60,814 nt of DNA from Candidatus Magnetominusculus dajiuhuensis (GCA_015233465.1 JADFXP010000002.1:186402-247215), one strand, 5' to 3'; positions 44,703 through 53,974 are shown, counted from the stretch's first letter. The notes: a model not told the origin generated them from the letters alone. Numbers and translations: made by a program.

Positions 44703-44735
44703 GCGGGAGCAGGTGTCCCAAAGGGCACCTGCTTC
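44703..44735 (-). repeat. Dispersed element family A, copy 1
   Basis: Palindromic: GCAGGTGCCCTTTGGG then ACACCTGC on the minus strand. It is the near-exact reverse complement of the copy at 48620-48653. Confidence 0.7.
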
Positions 44736-44810
44736 TTAACGTTTAAACATTTTTTAAGCCTAATCTTATCAATATTAAGAAACATTAAACTTTAAATGTT
44801 GAAATATTTT

Positions 44811-44837
44811 GGAGCAAGTCACAGACTTGCTCCCGCA
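44811..44837 (+). repeat. Dispersed element family A, divergent copy
   Basis: GGAGCAAGTC-ACA-GACTTGCTCC followed by CGCA: a perfect 10-bp hairpin with the same GGAGCA...TGCTCCCGC frame as family A. Confidence 0.55.
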
Positions 44838-44980
44838 TCAGGTTTTTGATTTTCTTTGTGGCCTCTGTGTCTCTGTGGTGCAAAATCTTTTAGGCTTTTT
44901 CTTTTATAACGTATCCCTTTTTTTATCTTGGACAGGTGTGGTTACAAACTTGAACCCGCAGAAGAATATAACTAAAGCAT

Positions 44981-45032
44981 GAGGGCTCTGCCCTTTTTAT
45001 CTACAGGCTCCAGCAAGGAGTCTATGACCCCA
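44981..45032 (+). repeat. Dispersed element family B, copy 4 (divergent)
   Basis: It begins GAGGGCTCTGCCCT as copy 1, then diverges to CCAGCAAGGAGTCTATGACC. It lies just downstream of the broken NUDIX gene. Confidence 0.5.
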
Positions 45033-45079
45033 TGATCCTTTAAATAATATGTTAAATTCTCCTAATAAATTTCTTAGAT

Positions 45080-46267
45080 TTATTTAAAAAGAATCCTTAG
45101 TAATTCTGGCATTCCATAATGTTTTATTAGTGCTAATATTGCACGATAACCTGATGTTGGATGTAGTGATAATTCAGGCTTTAATATTTCTTTTGCAAGT
45201 TCTCTATATGATAAAAATGTAAATTCAGTAAATTCAAAATCTGTACGATGTATTAATTTATCTCTAAACTGGTTTTCATCTAATTTTATTGGGAATACTG
45301 CAGATAATGAACAGTTTAAAATATCGTCAGTCTCTAAAAAAACAGATAATATACGTAAGTTTTTTTCAAAATAGTCATCCTTTGTTAATCCTACTTCTTT
45401 TTCAAATAAGAGTTCGCTCCATTTTGATAGTATAGTGTCTAAATGATTTGTTGATACAGCTTTGTAAGAGATTTGGTCTTTAACTGATATTGACCATGTA
45501 TTTGGATAATAGTCAAGTTTTGGTGAACGTTTTGTTAGAAGAATTTTATTGTCAGAGGTAATAATTACGGCATGCATACATAGAGAATGAGGAAAACTTA
45601 TAATCGCATTTTTAGTAGTTTCTTCAATATATTTAGTTCGTTTTGAGGGATCCTTAGCTATCCAATCTTTATAAAATTGAACTTCACTATATTTTACTTT
45701 TTGAATTTCCAATCTTAGAGCTTCTGTCTTAGAACTTGAAAAAGGATTGTTAGTTAACATAAACTTATCTCTATTATCTTTAAACTTTTTTTCAATATAT
45801 TTTTCATTAAAATAATTTACATAGTTTGTCTTATGCTCTTTGGGCATCTCAAAAACATTTCCAGCGTAAAGTATCGTAATATCAGAAAAATTCCAACCAT
45901 TTCTAGGGTCAGGACATAGTTGTAATGGGATGACATCTTTCTATGTTATTTGTCCTTCTACATATCGACATATATCCTTAGATATATGTTTTTCTATTAA
46001 TTTATTGAATAAATAATAAACGTCATGTTTTTTGCAGTATTTCTCAAGAACAAATAAAACTACATGATAAAGAATAGGAATTATAATTAATAAACCTATT
46101 TGTTTGAGAACATCTTTAATGTTTATAGCTTGAGTTGCAGATATTATATCGCTAATCTTATTAATTATAATGCCTCCAAAAAAAGAGTAAATATAATAGA
46201 GGTATTTTTTCATATTAAAGCTTAGTTTTTCACTTTTTCAAATAAACCAAGATATTTCCGTTTGCAT
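45080..46267 (-). pseudogene. Broken two-TM/NUDIX-fold gene (CBASS-effector-like), interrupted by in-frame TGA and TAG
   Basis: One reading frame from the ATG at 46267 (AAAGGAG 7 bases upstream) to the stop at 45080 is broken only by TGA (codon 10) and TAG (45941-45943). The first intact piece (MKKYLYYIYSFFGG..., 45941-46213) has two TM helices. After the TAG the frame reads DVIPLQLCPDPRNGWN and joins the 255-aa C-terminal piece (ATG 45847) with a degenerate NUDIX-like fold: HAVIITSDNKILLTKR, LLFEKEVGL in place of a full NUDIX box. Two-TM plus NUDIX proteins are known as SMODS-associated effectors of CBASS. No cyclase gene is adjacent. The 255-aa part might still be translated. Confidence 0.6.
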
Positions 46268-46428
46268 TGTCTCTCTCCTTTTAAAAAATAATGTGAATTT
46301 TATAATTATATATACTAATATAACATATAACCGATTCCAAATTGATTACAGTTTAATGTCATATTAATGATAGATAAAATATTTTAATTAAATCAAAATA
46401 ATATTATTTTTATGTTAAATTATACATT

Positions 46429-48306
46429 ATGCGATACATAATACTCGGCACAGCAGGCCATATTGATCACGGCAAGAGTTCACTTGTCAAAGCTCTTACT
46501 GGCATTGACCCCGACAGACTCAAAGAAGAAAAACTGCGCGGGATTACTATTGACCTTGGCTTTGCTGACCTCAGGTTTGACGACCTTACCGTTGGAATAA
46601 TTGATGTCCCTGGACATGAACGCCTGATCAAAAATATGCTCGCTGGTACTGGTTCTGTTGATATTGTTCTATTGGTTATTGCAGCAGATGAGGGCGTAAT
46701 GCCTCAGACTATTGAACACCTTGCCATTTGCAATATGCTTGGATGTAAATCTGGTATTGTAGCCCTGACAAAGTGCGATCTGGTAGATAAGGAATTCCTC
46801 CAGTTAGTTCACGATGAGGTCAGCGATTTTATTAAAGGGACATTTTTAGATGATTTTAATACAATCATTCCAGTTTCAGCTAAGACTGGTGAAAATATTG
46901 AGCTAATAAAACTCAAGATTCAAGAACTTTCAAAGAAGATTAAACCTAAATCAAGCGGCGGGCTCTTTCGTCTTCCGATTGACAGGGTTTTTACTCTAAA
47001 GGGATTTGGAACTATTGTTACTGGCACTGTGCTTTCAGGGGAGATTAAGGTTGATGATATGGTAGAGATACTACCAAAGGGTATCACATGCAAGGTTAGA
47101 GGCCTGCAAAGTCACGGCAGTTTTATGCAAAATGCAGGGGCTGGTCAAAGAGTAGCACTTAATCTGCAGGGGGTTGATAAGGATGATATTTTACGCGGAG
47201 ATGTCGTCTCTGTTGCCAATGTCTTTAAGGTTACGGATAAGATTGATACTCATATAACTCTTTTAAAGAATTCTCCAACTCTGAAAAATCGTGGAACTAT
47301 TCATCTTCACATTGGGAGCAGTGAGGTAATTGCGCGGGTAATCCTTTATGATAAACCTTTGTTAAACTCCGAAGAATCAGCATTTTGTCAATTAAGACTC
47401 TCCTCTCCAATCGTTGCCTTAAGCGGTGAGCGTTTTATTATGAGGCGAATATCTCCTCTTCAAACCATTGGCGGAGGTGTTGTGCTTGATCCTTTCCCAA
47501 TTAGAAGGAAGAAGTCTAAGGGGCTTGATGACCTTAATATTTATTTGAAAGGTGAATTGCACTCCTTGCTCCATGAAAAGATTAAGACTTATGGTCTCAT
47601 TGGGATGGATATTGATGAGATAAAGATATTTATAAATCAAGACATCAAGGCGATAGACAATGCAATAGAAAAATTGATAAAAAATGGGCTGATTCTTATG
47701 ATTGATACCAAGATATTTGACAAAGTTATCCTCTCAACACTTTATAAAGATATAGAATCAAAATTAAAGGAATTTCATAAGAAATACCCATTAAAAGAAG
47801 GTATCCCAAAAGAGGCATTAAAGAGTTTATTTCAAAATGTAGAGCGGGAGATATTTTTTAAGATATTATCTCTAAACAAAGAGATTCTCATTGAGAAAGA
47901 ATCTGTAAGACTCGCAGGGGCACGAGGCATTGTGTCCGTACAAGATCAGGAAAAGACTGCCAAAACACTTGAATTATTAAAGAAAGCAGGCTTTAATCCT
48001 CCGACAAAAAAAGAGATTGCAGATTTAATTGCGCTTAAAGAAAATCAGGTTTGGGACATATTAAAATTCCTTGCATCACAGGGGTCTGTAGTTCGGATTA
48101 ATGATTCCATCTATCTTGATAAAGGGGGATTTGATGAGATGATGGTAAAGATAAAGGAATTTTCAAAGGGAAAAAAGGACATATCTGTAGCAGAATTTCG
48201 CGACCTTATCGGGACTACGAGAAAATATGCCCTGCCATTTTTAGAATATCTTGATACAAACAAGATAACTTTGAGGATTGGAGATGGGCGGAAGATTTTG
48301 ATTTAA
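46429..48306 (+). CDS. selB: Selenocysteine-specific elongation factor SelB
   Basis: A 625-aa translational GTPase. The N-terminal EF-Tu-like domain has [50 protein letters not shown] and TKCD. Domains II/III follow ([10 protein letters not shown]) and the C-terminal third is a string of winged helices that bind the SECIS hairpin of selenoprotein mRNAs. SelB delivers Sec-tRNA to UGA codons at the ribosome, so the organism should make selenoproteins. No selA, selC or selD is seen in the window. The ATG has no clear ribosome site. Confidence 0.96.
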   Translation: MRYIILGTAGHIDHGKSSLVKALTGIDPDRLKEEKLRGITIDLGFADLRFDDLTVGIIDVPGHERLIKNMLAGTGSVDIVLLVIAADEGVMPQTIEHLAICNMLGCKSGIVALTKCDLVDKEFLQLVHDEVSDFIKGTFLDDFNTIIPVSAKTGENIELIKLKIQELSKKIKPKSSGGLFRLPIDRVFTLKGFGTIVTGTVLSGEIKVDDMVEILPKGITCKVRGLQSHGSFMQNAGAGQRVALNLQGVDKDDILRGDVVSVANVFKVTDKIDTHITLLKNSPTLKNRGTIHLHIGSSEVIARVILYDKPLLNSEESAFCQLRLSSPIVALSGERFIMRRISPLQTIGGGVVLDPFPIRRKKSKGLDDLNIYLKGELHSLLHEKIKTYGLIGMDIDEIKIFINQDIKAIDNAIEKLIKNGLILMIDTKIFDKVILSTLYKDIESKLKEFHKKYPLKEGIPKEALKSLFQNVEREIFFKILSLNKEILIEKESVRLAGARGIVSVQDQEKTAKTLELLKKAGFNPPTKKEIADLIALKENQVWDILKFLASQGSVVRINDSIYLDKGGFDEMMVKIKEFSKGKKDISVAEFRDLIGTTRKYALPFLEYLDTNKITLRIGDGRKILI

Positions 48307-48541
48307 ATTGGCTAGGATAGGTAAGATAATTCATCTCCAATTGTTACTTCTCAAAGGTCGTTGATTTAAGCGTCAAATTCGGATTGCTGAGAATAACCTT
48401 CTTTTAGATCTGCCTCAAGTTTATTATTTGCGATTATATCTGTCATGTTTTATGTTATAAGTATATGATTTATGCTGTCAAGATTTATAGTAAGGTATTT
48501 TAAACAATTAGAAAAGCAAATATCTCGTCAGCTACGCATCC

Positions 48542-48570
48542 ACTCCTTTATGAAAGGGGAATTTAAAAAA
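48542..48570 (-). repeat. Dispersed element family E, copy 1
   Basis: In minus orientation TTTTTTAAATTCCCCTTT is identical to 18 bases of the copy at 53771-53800; the rest diverges. Confidence 0.5.
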
Positions 48571-48619
48571 TATAAATAGTTATGCAGTTGTCTCAATAAT
48601 ATTATCTCATCAAATTTCT

Positions 48620-48653
48620 GGGAGCAGGTGCCCTTTGGGACACCTGCTCCCGC
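48620..48653 (+). repeat. Dispersed element family A, copy 2
   Basis: GGGAGCAGGTGCCCTTTGGG followed by ACACCTGCTCCCGC forms a hairpin of 12 bp around GTGCCC/GGGACAC. It matches 44703-44735 inverted and 56213-56236. Confidence 0.7.
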
Positions 48654-48693
48654 TATAGTGTTATATAATATGAAAAATTGAGTCTTGATTGTA

Positions 48694-49434
48694 TTATTCC
48701 ACAGGAAGAATCAAAAATAAACAGCATGAATTATCAACTTCAATCTTAATATCCTTAATTTTAACATCAATTATATGTCCTCCGCCTAATTTGTCATTAG
48801 TGATAAAATGAAAATGATACCCAGCGACATTTATACCATTTAAATATTCTGGAAACCTAAATCCAACCATTGTTCCTGATATATCTCTAAACTCAAATAT
48901 TGCTTGATGCTTAATTGCTTCTTCAAGCCGAGGATATGGTTGTTTCTGTTTTGGCACGCTGCGGGATTTTATATAGCTAAATGTCCCTGTAATCTTAATT
49001 GCATAAGGGAGATTTTTATTAGGTAGTTTTTCATCAATGTAATCCATTAATCCTTCATAGTCCAATGGATTTCCAACAATTTCATAGGTTGAATCTGCCT
49101 TAAAACGTTTCACAACTGCAAATGGCGTTGTCCATGAATCCACAGCCTTATGAACACTGCCGTCTGATCTTATTTGAAGAAACTCTCCATCAAGGGCTAT
49201 CATCTCGCCGTCAAGTTCATTAAACGTTCCAAGTCCGAAATCTCCAAGTTTTCTTAATTGATCAAATGTTGTAGTTCCTTCAAATCCACCTGCGCTAAGG
49301 TTTTGTATTGTCGAGGATTGAAATATTGTATCTTCTCGAATATTGGCGTGTCCGCAAGCAGTTAGCGATATTATTAATAATAAAAATAAAATCCTTATTT
49401 GAATTTTTCTTTGATTAAGAGTATTATATATCAT
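48694..49434 (-). CDS. budA: Acetolactate decarboxylase, lipoprotein form
   Basis: A 246-aa protein with a lipoprotein signal (LFLLLIISLTAC). The rest matches acetolactate decarboxylase: GDFGLGTFNELDGEMIALDG, the zinc-binding GYHFHFI with His pair and GGGHIID with a third His. The enzyme converts alpha-acetolactate to acetoin. Most known forms are cytosolic, so the lipobox suggests a periplasmic or outer-membrane enzyme acting on excreted acetolactate. No synthase or butanediol dehydrogenase gene is nearby. An A-family repeat lies 40 bases beyond its stop. Confidence 0.85.
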   Translation of the reverse strand: MIYNTLNQRKIQIRILFLLLIISLTACGHANIREDTIFQSSTIQNLSAGGFEGTTTFDQLRKLGDFGLGTFNELDGEMIALDGEFLQIRSDGSVHKAVDSWTTPFAVVKRFKADSTYEIVGNPLDYEGLMDYIDEKLPNKNLPYAIKITGTFSYIKSRSVPKQKQPYPRLEEAIKHQAIFEFRDISGTMVGFRFPEYLNGINVAGYHFHFITNDKLGGGHIIDVKIKDIKIEVDNSCCLFLILPVE

Positions 49435-49497
49435 CTAAAAGTATAGCATGATTGGTACTAAACGTTTTTAAATAGTTATAAAAAGGAGGAGGTTTTT

Positions 49498-49953
49498 ATG
49501 ACCAAAAAAATATTTCTGCTTTCTATTATATTTATATTTGCAAATACTCTAAATGGATATTCACTCTGCGTTGACAAGCATGAGGCTAATCTTAGAAGCG
49601 GGGCTGGAGCTAAATTTGGGGTGACTTGGAAGGTCTTTAAATTTATGCCTTTGCAGAAGGTCTCTGCTAAGAAGGTCAAAAAGAAGACTTGGTTTAGGGT
49701 TAAGGATATTGACGGCGATATACAATGGGTGACGGCGTCTTCTATAACTTCAAGCTATAAGTGCGCTGTTGTTAATAAGGATAATGTTAATGTAAAGAAA
49801 TCCCCAAAGGGTTCAAGTAAAAACGCCTCCATCAGCCCAGCTAAAAAATATTATTCATTTAAGGTAATTACTAAGAAAAAGAACTGGGTTAAGGTAATGG
49901 ACGAAGAAAGAAACTCAGGTTGGATTTCAAAAAATCACTTGTGGATTCGATAA
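49498..49953 (+). CDS. Exported protein with two bacterial SH3 domains
   Basis: A 151-aa protein: signal peptide (residues 1-21, KIFLLSIIFIFANTLNGYS), then two SH3b-like domains. The first (about 25-80) reads ANLRSGAGAKFGVTWKVFKF with WFRVKDIDGDIQWV, the second (85-150) VNVKKSPKGSSKNASISP with NWVKVMDEERNSGWI. Such domains bind peptidoglycan or proteins in the periplasm. The ribosome site AAGGAGGAGG is very strong. It converges on the wecA-type gene with 7 bases between stops. Confidence 0.8.
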   Translation: MTKKIFLLSIIFIFANTLNGYSLCVDKHEANLRSGAGAKFGVTWKVFKFMPLQKVSAKKVKKKTWFRVKDIDGDIQWVTASSITSSYKCAVVNKDNVNVKKSPKGSSKNASISPAKKYYSFKVITKKKNWVKVMDEERNSGWISKNHLWIR

Positions 49954-49960
49954 GATAGGG

Positions 49961-51016
49961 CTAAGTTTTTTGTGGTTTTGCAAGTATTGTTATATGTAAT
50001 ATTGCATATATCACAAAGACTGCAAACATATAATACTCTGGCACTTTAAAATATGTTCCAGCAATTGCAATTATTGATAATATCGCTGATATAGATATTA
50101 TTATTAAAACTGCGCCTTTTACTTCATTGTTGCATTTTTTTAGCAGAATATGATGGATATGATCTTTATCTGCTGCAAATGGGTTGCGTTTTTGTTTGAT
50201 TCTTTTTACCATTAACCTTAGTGTATCTATAATCGGAACTCCTAATATTAATAGAGGCGCAACTGGAGGTGATTTTACTAATCCGCCTTGCGTTGTTATA
50301 ATTGAAAGAAATGCAAGCATTAATCCCAAAAATAAACTCCCGCTGTCTCCCATAAAGAGTTTAGACGGATTCCAATTATATATCAAAAATCCTATTACCG
50401 CTCCTAATAATGCCAAACATAATAATCCTATTACCATCTGACTATTAAAATATGCAAGAATTCCCATTGATATAAATCCAACCATAGAGACCCCGCCTGC
50501 AAGACCGTCTAATCCATCTATCATATTTATTGAATTCATCACCCCTACTGCGCAAAATACAGTCAGCGGCGCAGCTATAAAGATATTCATTTCAAAGTTG
50601 ATCCCTGGTATTAGGTGACCAAAAGATATAAGCATTGCCTTACTTGATACCATCATTAAGATCGCAGCTATAATTTGCGCAAGAAACTTAATCTTATGAT
50701 CCAGTTCGCTGAAATCATCAAGGAATCCTATGATCATCAGTAATGCTGTACCTATAAATACTCCTCTTAAATCGGTAAGCGGAATAAAAAATAAACTCGA
50801 CATTAGTATCCCCATACCCATTCCAATACCTCCCACAAGAGGCTTTGGAGATTTATGCACCTTGCGTTTAGAGTCTGGAAAATCCATTAATCCAATCCTT
50901 GATGCAACCCTTGAAAGCCTTGGCAGGACAAATACTGTCACTAATAATGACACTAAAAATGTCAAAAATACTACTAACCGTAGATAGTGCGTAATTTTAA
51001 ATTCTTCTTTAATCAT
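49961..51016 (-). CDS. wecA: Undecaprenyl-phosphate GlcNAc-1-phosphate transferase family (WecA/TagO-like)
   Basis: A 351-aa polytopic membrane enzyme (about 11 helices) of the MraY/WecA family, starting lipid-linked glycan synthesis from a UDP-HexNAc and undecaprenyl phosphate. Motifs: GFLDDFSELDHKIKFLAQ, SINMIDGLDGLAGGVS, NWNPSKLFMGDSGSLFLG and the His-rich HIHHILLKK typical of WecA rather than MraY. The ATG at 51016 overlaps the stop of the methyltransferase by 8 bases. A role in O-antigen or similar polysaccharide is inferred. Confidence 0.9.
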   Translation of the reverse strand: MIKEEFKITHYLRLVVFLTFLVSLLVTVFVLPRLSRVASRIGLMDFPDSKRKVHKSPKPLVGGIGMGMGILMSSLFFIPLTDLRGVFIGTALLMIIGFLDDFSELDHKIKFLAQIIAAILMMVSSKAMLISFGHLIPGINFEMNIFIAAPLTVFCAVGVMNSINMIDGLDGLAGGVSMVGFISMGILAYFNSQMVIGLLCLALLGAVIGFLIYNWNPSKLFMGDSGSLFLGLMLAFLSIITTQGGLVKSPPVAPLLILGVPIIDTLRLMVKRIKQKRNPFAADKDHIHHILLKKCNNEVKGAVLIIISISAILSIIAIAGTYFKVPEYYMFAVFVIYAILHITILAKPQKT

Positions 51017-51926
51017 TTTTTCGCGCAATTATAAAGATATTTGCGCCCTCATTTGTGTCTTTTATTGATGTTTTAATCATCTTAATTGCCGAATCCTTGC
51101 ATTTTTCCCAAATCTTCATCTTTAGTTCATTGCTGATAAGCCCAACTTTATCAATAAATCTGCTCATCCAATAATAAAATGTAAACCAATCAGGTTGATA
51201 ATGCTTAATTGTTACTATCTTAAAACCATGTTTGTGCAAGGTATTCGTCCACCAATCTGCATCAAAGAGATTCCTATGATATGCCTGACGATTAGCTCTA
51301 TCGCTTGCTTTTTTGCCAAAGTATTTTGCGAAATCTTCTGTGAATCTCGCAACTGGCACTGTAAATATCAGATTACCGCCTTTGGCTAAGATTCGGTTGA
51401 TCTCAGACAGCATAGTTTCAAGCTCAACCGTATGTTCTAACACTGAATTAGAAAATACAGAATTAACCACTCCATCTCCAAGCGGAATGATATTATTTTC
51501 AGATTTAATTATTTTATCATAAATTCCATATTTAGCTGCAATATTTAGCGCATCAACGTCTATATCAATACCATAATTAATATTCTTTAATAACACAGAG
51601 GCAAACGAGCCGTCTCCACAGCCAAAGTCAGCGATTGGCGGTGTTAGCAGTTTAATATGCTGCAAAAATAACGAAAATTCTTGAGAGCGCCAAAATGAAT
51701 GTGAAATCAAATCATACATGGCAAACACTGTATCTATATCTTGATAGATAATAGGGATATGTTTTAAATCTGATAAGACAACTCCAGTGCCGTCATGTTC
51801 ATCACTGCCGTCTTTAAGCATTCTCCTTTTTTGCCTGAATGCGGTTTTATAAATCAAATCTATGACATTACTCATTCGCCCAATTGCCTGAAAAGAGTAA
51901 TCTTTAATAAGCCTAGTTTTTACCAT
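51009..51926 (-). CDS. SAM-dependent methyltransferase near wecA
   Basis: A 305-aa class I methyltransferase: PIADFGCGDGSFASVLLKN (motif I), YGIDIDVDALNIA, SNSVLEHTVELE and ILAKGGNLIFTVPVAR. It also has a long N-terminal helix region and a C-terminal 100-residue part with Trp/Tyr-rich segments (PDWFTFYYWMSRFIDK). Such enzymes commonly modify surface glycans or lipid-linked precursors. It overlaps recJ by 14 bases and wecA by 8, so the three are tightly coupled. Confidence 0.8.
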   Translation of the reverse strand: MVKTRLIKDYSFQAIGRMSNVIDLIYKTAFRQKRRMLKDGSDEHDGTGVVLSDLKHIPIIYQDIDTVFAMYDLISHSFWRSQEFSLFLQHIKLLTPPIADFGCGDGSFASVLLKNINYGIDIDVDALNIAAKYGIYDKIIKSENNIIPLGDGVVNSVFSNSVLEHTVELETMLSEINRILAKGGNLIFTVPVARFTEDFAKYFGKKASDRANRQAYHRNLFDADWWTNTLHKHGFKIVTIKHYQPDWFTFYYWMSRFIDKVGLISNELKMKIWEKCKDSAIKMIKTSIKDTNEGANIFIIARKND

Positions 51927-53634
51927 TGCTTGGTCTTAGATCCTTTATATTAAGCTGAACAGTTCTATTTCCGTTCCATTCATTTATGGTCGGAGTAAAT
52001 ACTGCGTCTATTGATTTTACAGAGTTAATCCACGAAATGCTCTCTCCAAGGTCAAACCCTATTGTATCAATAACGCTGCCATTGTGTGCAAGTCTCATTT
52101 TAAGATGATTCCTTCCAACTACACGCAGATTGCTTGGCACAAGACCCTTTGCCCCAAGCAGAGGCTCCGGATTGCTGTAGCCAAATGGTTCAAGACGCGA
52201 AAATTCAGACATCAATTCATGGTTAATCTCTTTTAGAGTGACGTTATAGTCAATATTCAGAGTCGTTATTAAATCGCTTTCTTTAGAGATATTCACTATA
52301 TATTCATTTACACAATCTGTAAAGGCTTTGATATGAATAGCCTCAAGTTTTAATCCTGCAGCCTGTTTGTGTCCTCCATATTGAATCAGATGGTTTGAAC
52401 AATGTTTTAGACATTTAAGTATATCAAAATTTGGAATACTTCGAGCAGATCCTTTTGCTATACCGTCTTTGATATTTAAGACAAATGCAGGCATATCGTA
52501 ACGGTCTACCATCTTAGAGGCTACGATTCCAAGCACTCCTTCATGCCAATCCTCATCTGCAATTATAATTGCCTTTCCAATGCTTATAGTTTTTAATTGT
52601 GATATTGCGGATTCTAAGACCTCACTCTCTATCTTTTGTCTTTCAATATTAAGATCGTTTAACCAGATGGCTAATCTCTTCGCCTCATCATGAGAGTTAG
52701 TTGTCAAGAGTTTTACAACAGAGTTAGCATCTCCCATCCTTCCTGCAGCATTAATCCTTGGGATTATTGTAAAGGAAAACATATCTGTCTTAAAATTTGG
52801 GCTGTTTAGTGACGATATCTCTATTAATTCAATTATCCCAGGTCGCTGACTTTTGCTAATCCTCTTTAGACCTTCCTTAACAATAATTCTATTGTCAAAT
52901 GTAAGCGGTACAACGTCTGCAATTGTGCCAAGCATTGCTATCTCTATAAGATCCTCTATTTTTTCAAGGTTTCCTGAGTTTAAGGCAAGCCCAAGCATCA
53001 ATGCGACACCTGCCCCTGATAAAGGAGAATTATTTGAGCCGTTTAAATTTATCTTAGGATTTATGATGCAGTAGGCATCAGGGAGTTTTGGAGTATATAA
53101 ATTATTGTTTTCATCGCGATTTGGTTCATGATGGTCAGTGATTATGATGTCAATATTTAATTCTCTTGCTCTATTAACGGCGTCATATGCGGTGATTCCG
53201 CAGTCAACTGTGATGATAAGAGTGATTCCTTTTTGATGGGCAATGGTTACTGCAGATTGGTGAAATCCATATCCTGTATCAAACCTTGAAGGGATGAAAT
53301 ATTCAACAATATCTCCTCCTCCAAGATTTTTTATAATCTCATACATTATAACTGTTGCAGTTATGCCATCACAGTCATAGTCGCCGTGTATCAGGATTTT
53401 TTCACGATTTCTAATTGCCTTTTGAATTCGTAAAACTGCTTTTTCAATCCCTGCAAGTTCAAATGGGTCTGATAGTGAATTTATGCCTGAATCAAAAAAT
53501 GCAAAAGCAGCATCTGGTGTCTTAATATCCCTGTTAATTAAAACCTGAGCAGTGATAGAAGAGACATTAGTTTCACGAGACATATAATCAAGAAAGTCTT
53601 TATTGGTCTTATTTAAAAGCCATTTTTTTTGCAT
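51913..53634 (-). CDS. recJ: Single-stranded-DNA-specific exonuclease RecJ
   Basis: A 573-aa 5'-3' ssDNA exonuclease with DHH and DHHA1 domains. Metal-binding motifs: ILIHGDYDCDGITATV, ITVDCGITAYDAV, IITDHHEPN, then YGGHKQAAGLKL in the C-terminal half. RecJ works with RecQ in recombination and repair. Length is typical. The ATG has no strong ribosome site. It heads the recJ-methyltransferase-wecA block on the minus strand. Confidence 0.95.
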   Translation of the reverse strand: MQKKWLLNKTNKDFLDYMSRETNVSSITAQVLINRDIKTPDAAFAFFDSGINSLSDPFELAGIEKAVLRIQKAIRNREKILIHGDYDCDGITATVIMYEIIKNLGGGDIVEYFIPSRFDTGYGFHQSAVTIAHQKGITLIITVDCGITAYDAVNRARELNIDIIITDHHEPNRDENNNLYTPKLPDAYCIINPKINLNGSNNSPLSGAGVALMLGLALNSGNLEKIEDLIEIAMLGTIADVVPLTFDNRIIVKEGLKRISKSQRPGIIELIEISSLNSPNFKTDMFSFTIIPRINAAGRMGDANSVVKLLTTNSHDEAKRLAIWLNDLNIERQKIESEVLESAISQLKTISIGKAIIIADEDWHEGVLGIVASKMVDRYDMPAFVLNIKDGIAKGSARSIPNFDILKCLKHCSNHLIQYGGHKQAAGLKLEAIHIKAFTDCVNEYIVNISKESDLITTLNIDYNVTLKEINHELMSEFSRLEPFGYSNPEPLLGAKGLVPSNLRVVGRNHLKMRLAHNGSVIDTIGFDLGESISWINSVKSIDAVFTPTINEWNGNRTVQLNIKDLRPSNGKN

Positions 53635-53974
53635 AATTATTTTTTAGATACAACCCTATATGAATTAAACTTTTAAAAGAACTCCAAAATCAATTATAAC
53701 ATATTAAAATAATTAGATAATCCCTAATTTAAGTTTTTTTTAATTTCTACTAAAAAGAGTGCATGTATTCTTTTTTAAATTCCCCTTTTTTAAAAGGGGT
53801 GGCAGACCATAGGTCTGACGGGGTATCTTGTTTTTTTGAGGGGAACTAATTTGTAAAAGTTTTATTTATCAAAGGGGTATCTTGTTATTTTATTTTTTTA
53901 TTAATGAGGGTTCATGAACTAAGGTCTATATGTCAAATGTCGAGACTCGTTCACTTTATTTTGTTAAACCTTAA
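53635..53974 (+). other. Gene-free region with E-family repeat
   Basis: No gene is seen. It carries the E element (53771-53800), the palindrome-rich GGCAGACCATAGGTCTGACG just after it, and two copies of GGGGTATCTTGTT (53820-53832 and 53874-53886). Confidence 0.45.
53771..53800 (+). repeat. Dispersed element family E, copy 2
   Basis: TTTTTTAAATTCCCCTTTTT continues to TTAAAAGGGGT, a hairpin-like element found inverted at 48542-48570. Confidence 0.5.

Larger units (their letters stand above)
44591..45079 (+). other. Gene-free region with several repeat elements
   Basis: No gene is supported. It holds family A copies at 44703-44735 and 44811-44837, a short dispersed motif (CTCTGTGTCTCTGTGG, about 44865-44881) and family B copy 4 at 44981-45032. 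A 16-codon hydrophobic ORF at 44609 (MLEVKIWVVLLLVV...) looks like chance. Confidence 0.5.
48307..48693 (+). other. Gene-free region with repeat elements and a 26-codon relic
   Basis: It holds an E-family repeat (48542-48570) and an A-family copy (48620-48653). On the minus strand, 48366-48446 reads MTDIIANNKLEADLKEGYSQ... to a stop, possibly the remains of an antitoxin-like gene. I see no intact gene. Confidence 0.45.

Noticed and set aside
46213..46267. In-frame TGA near selB read as selenocysteine in the 2TM-NUDIX gene
   Set aside because: No SECIS-like GC-rich hairpin follows the TGA, the position is in a poorly conserved leader, and the gene also carries a TAG. A nonsense mutation or a nine-codon leader peptide explains it better.
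48366..48446. 26-codon ORF on the minus strand called as an antitoxin
   Set aside because: No ribosome site and no partner; kept only as a possible relic in the gap description.
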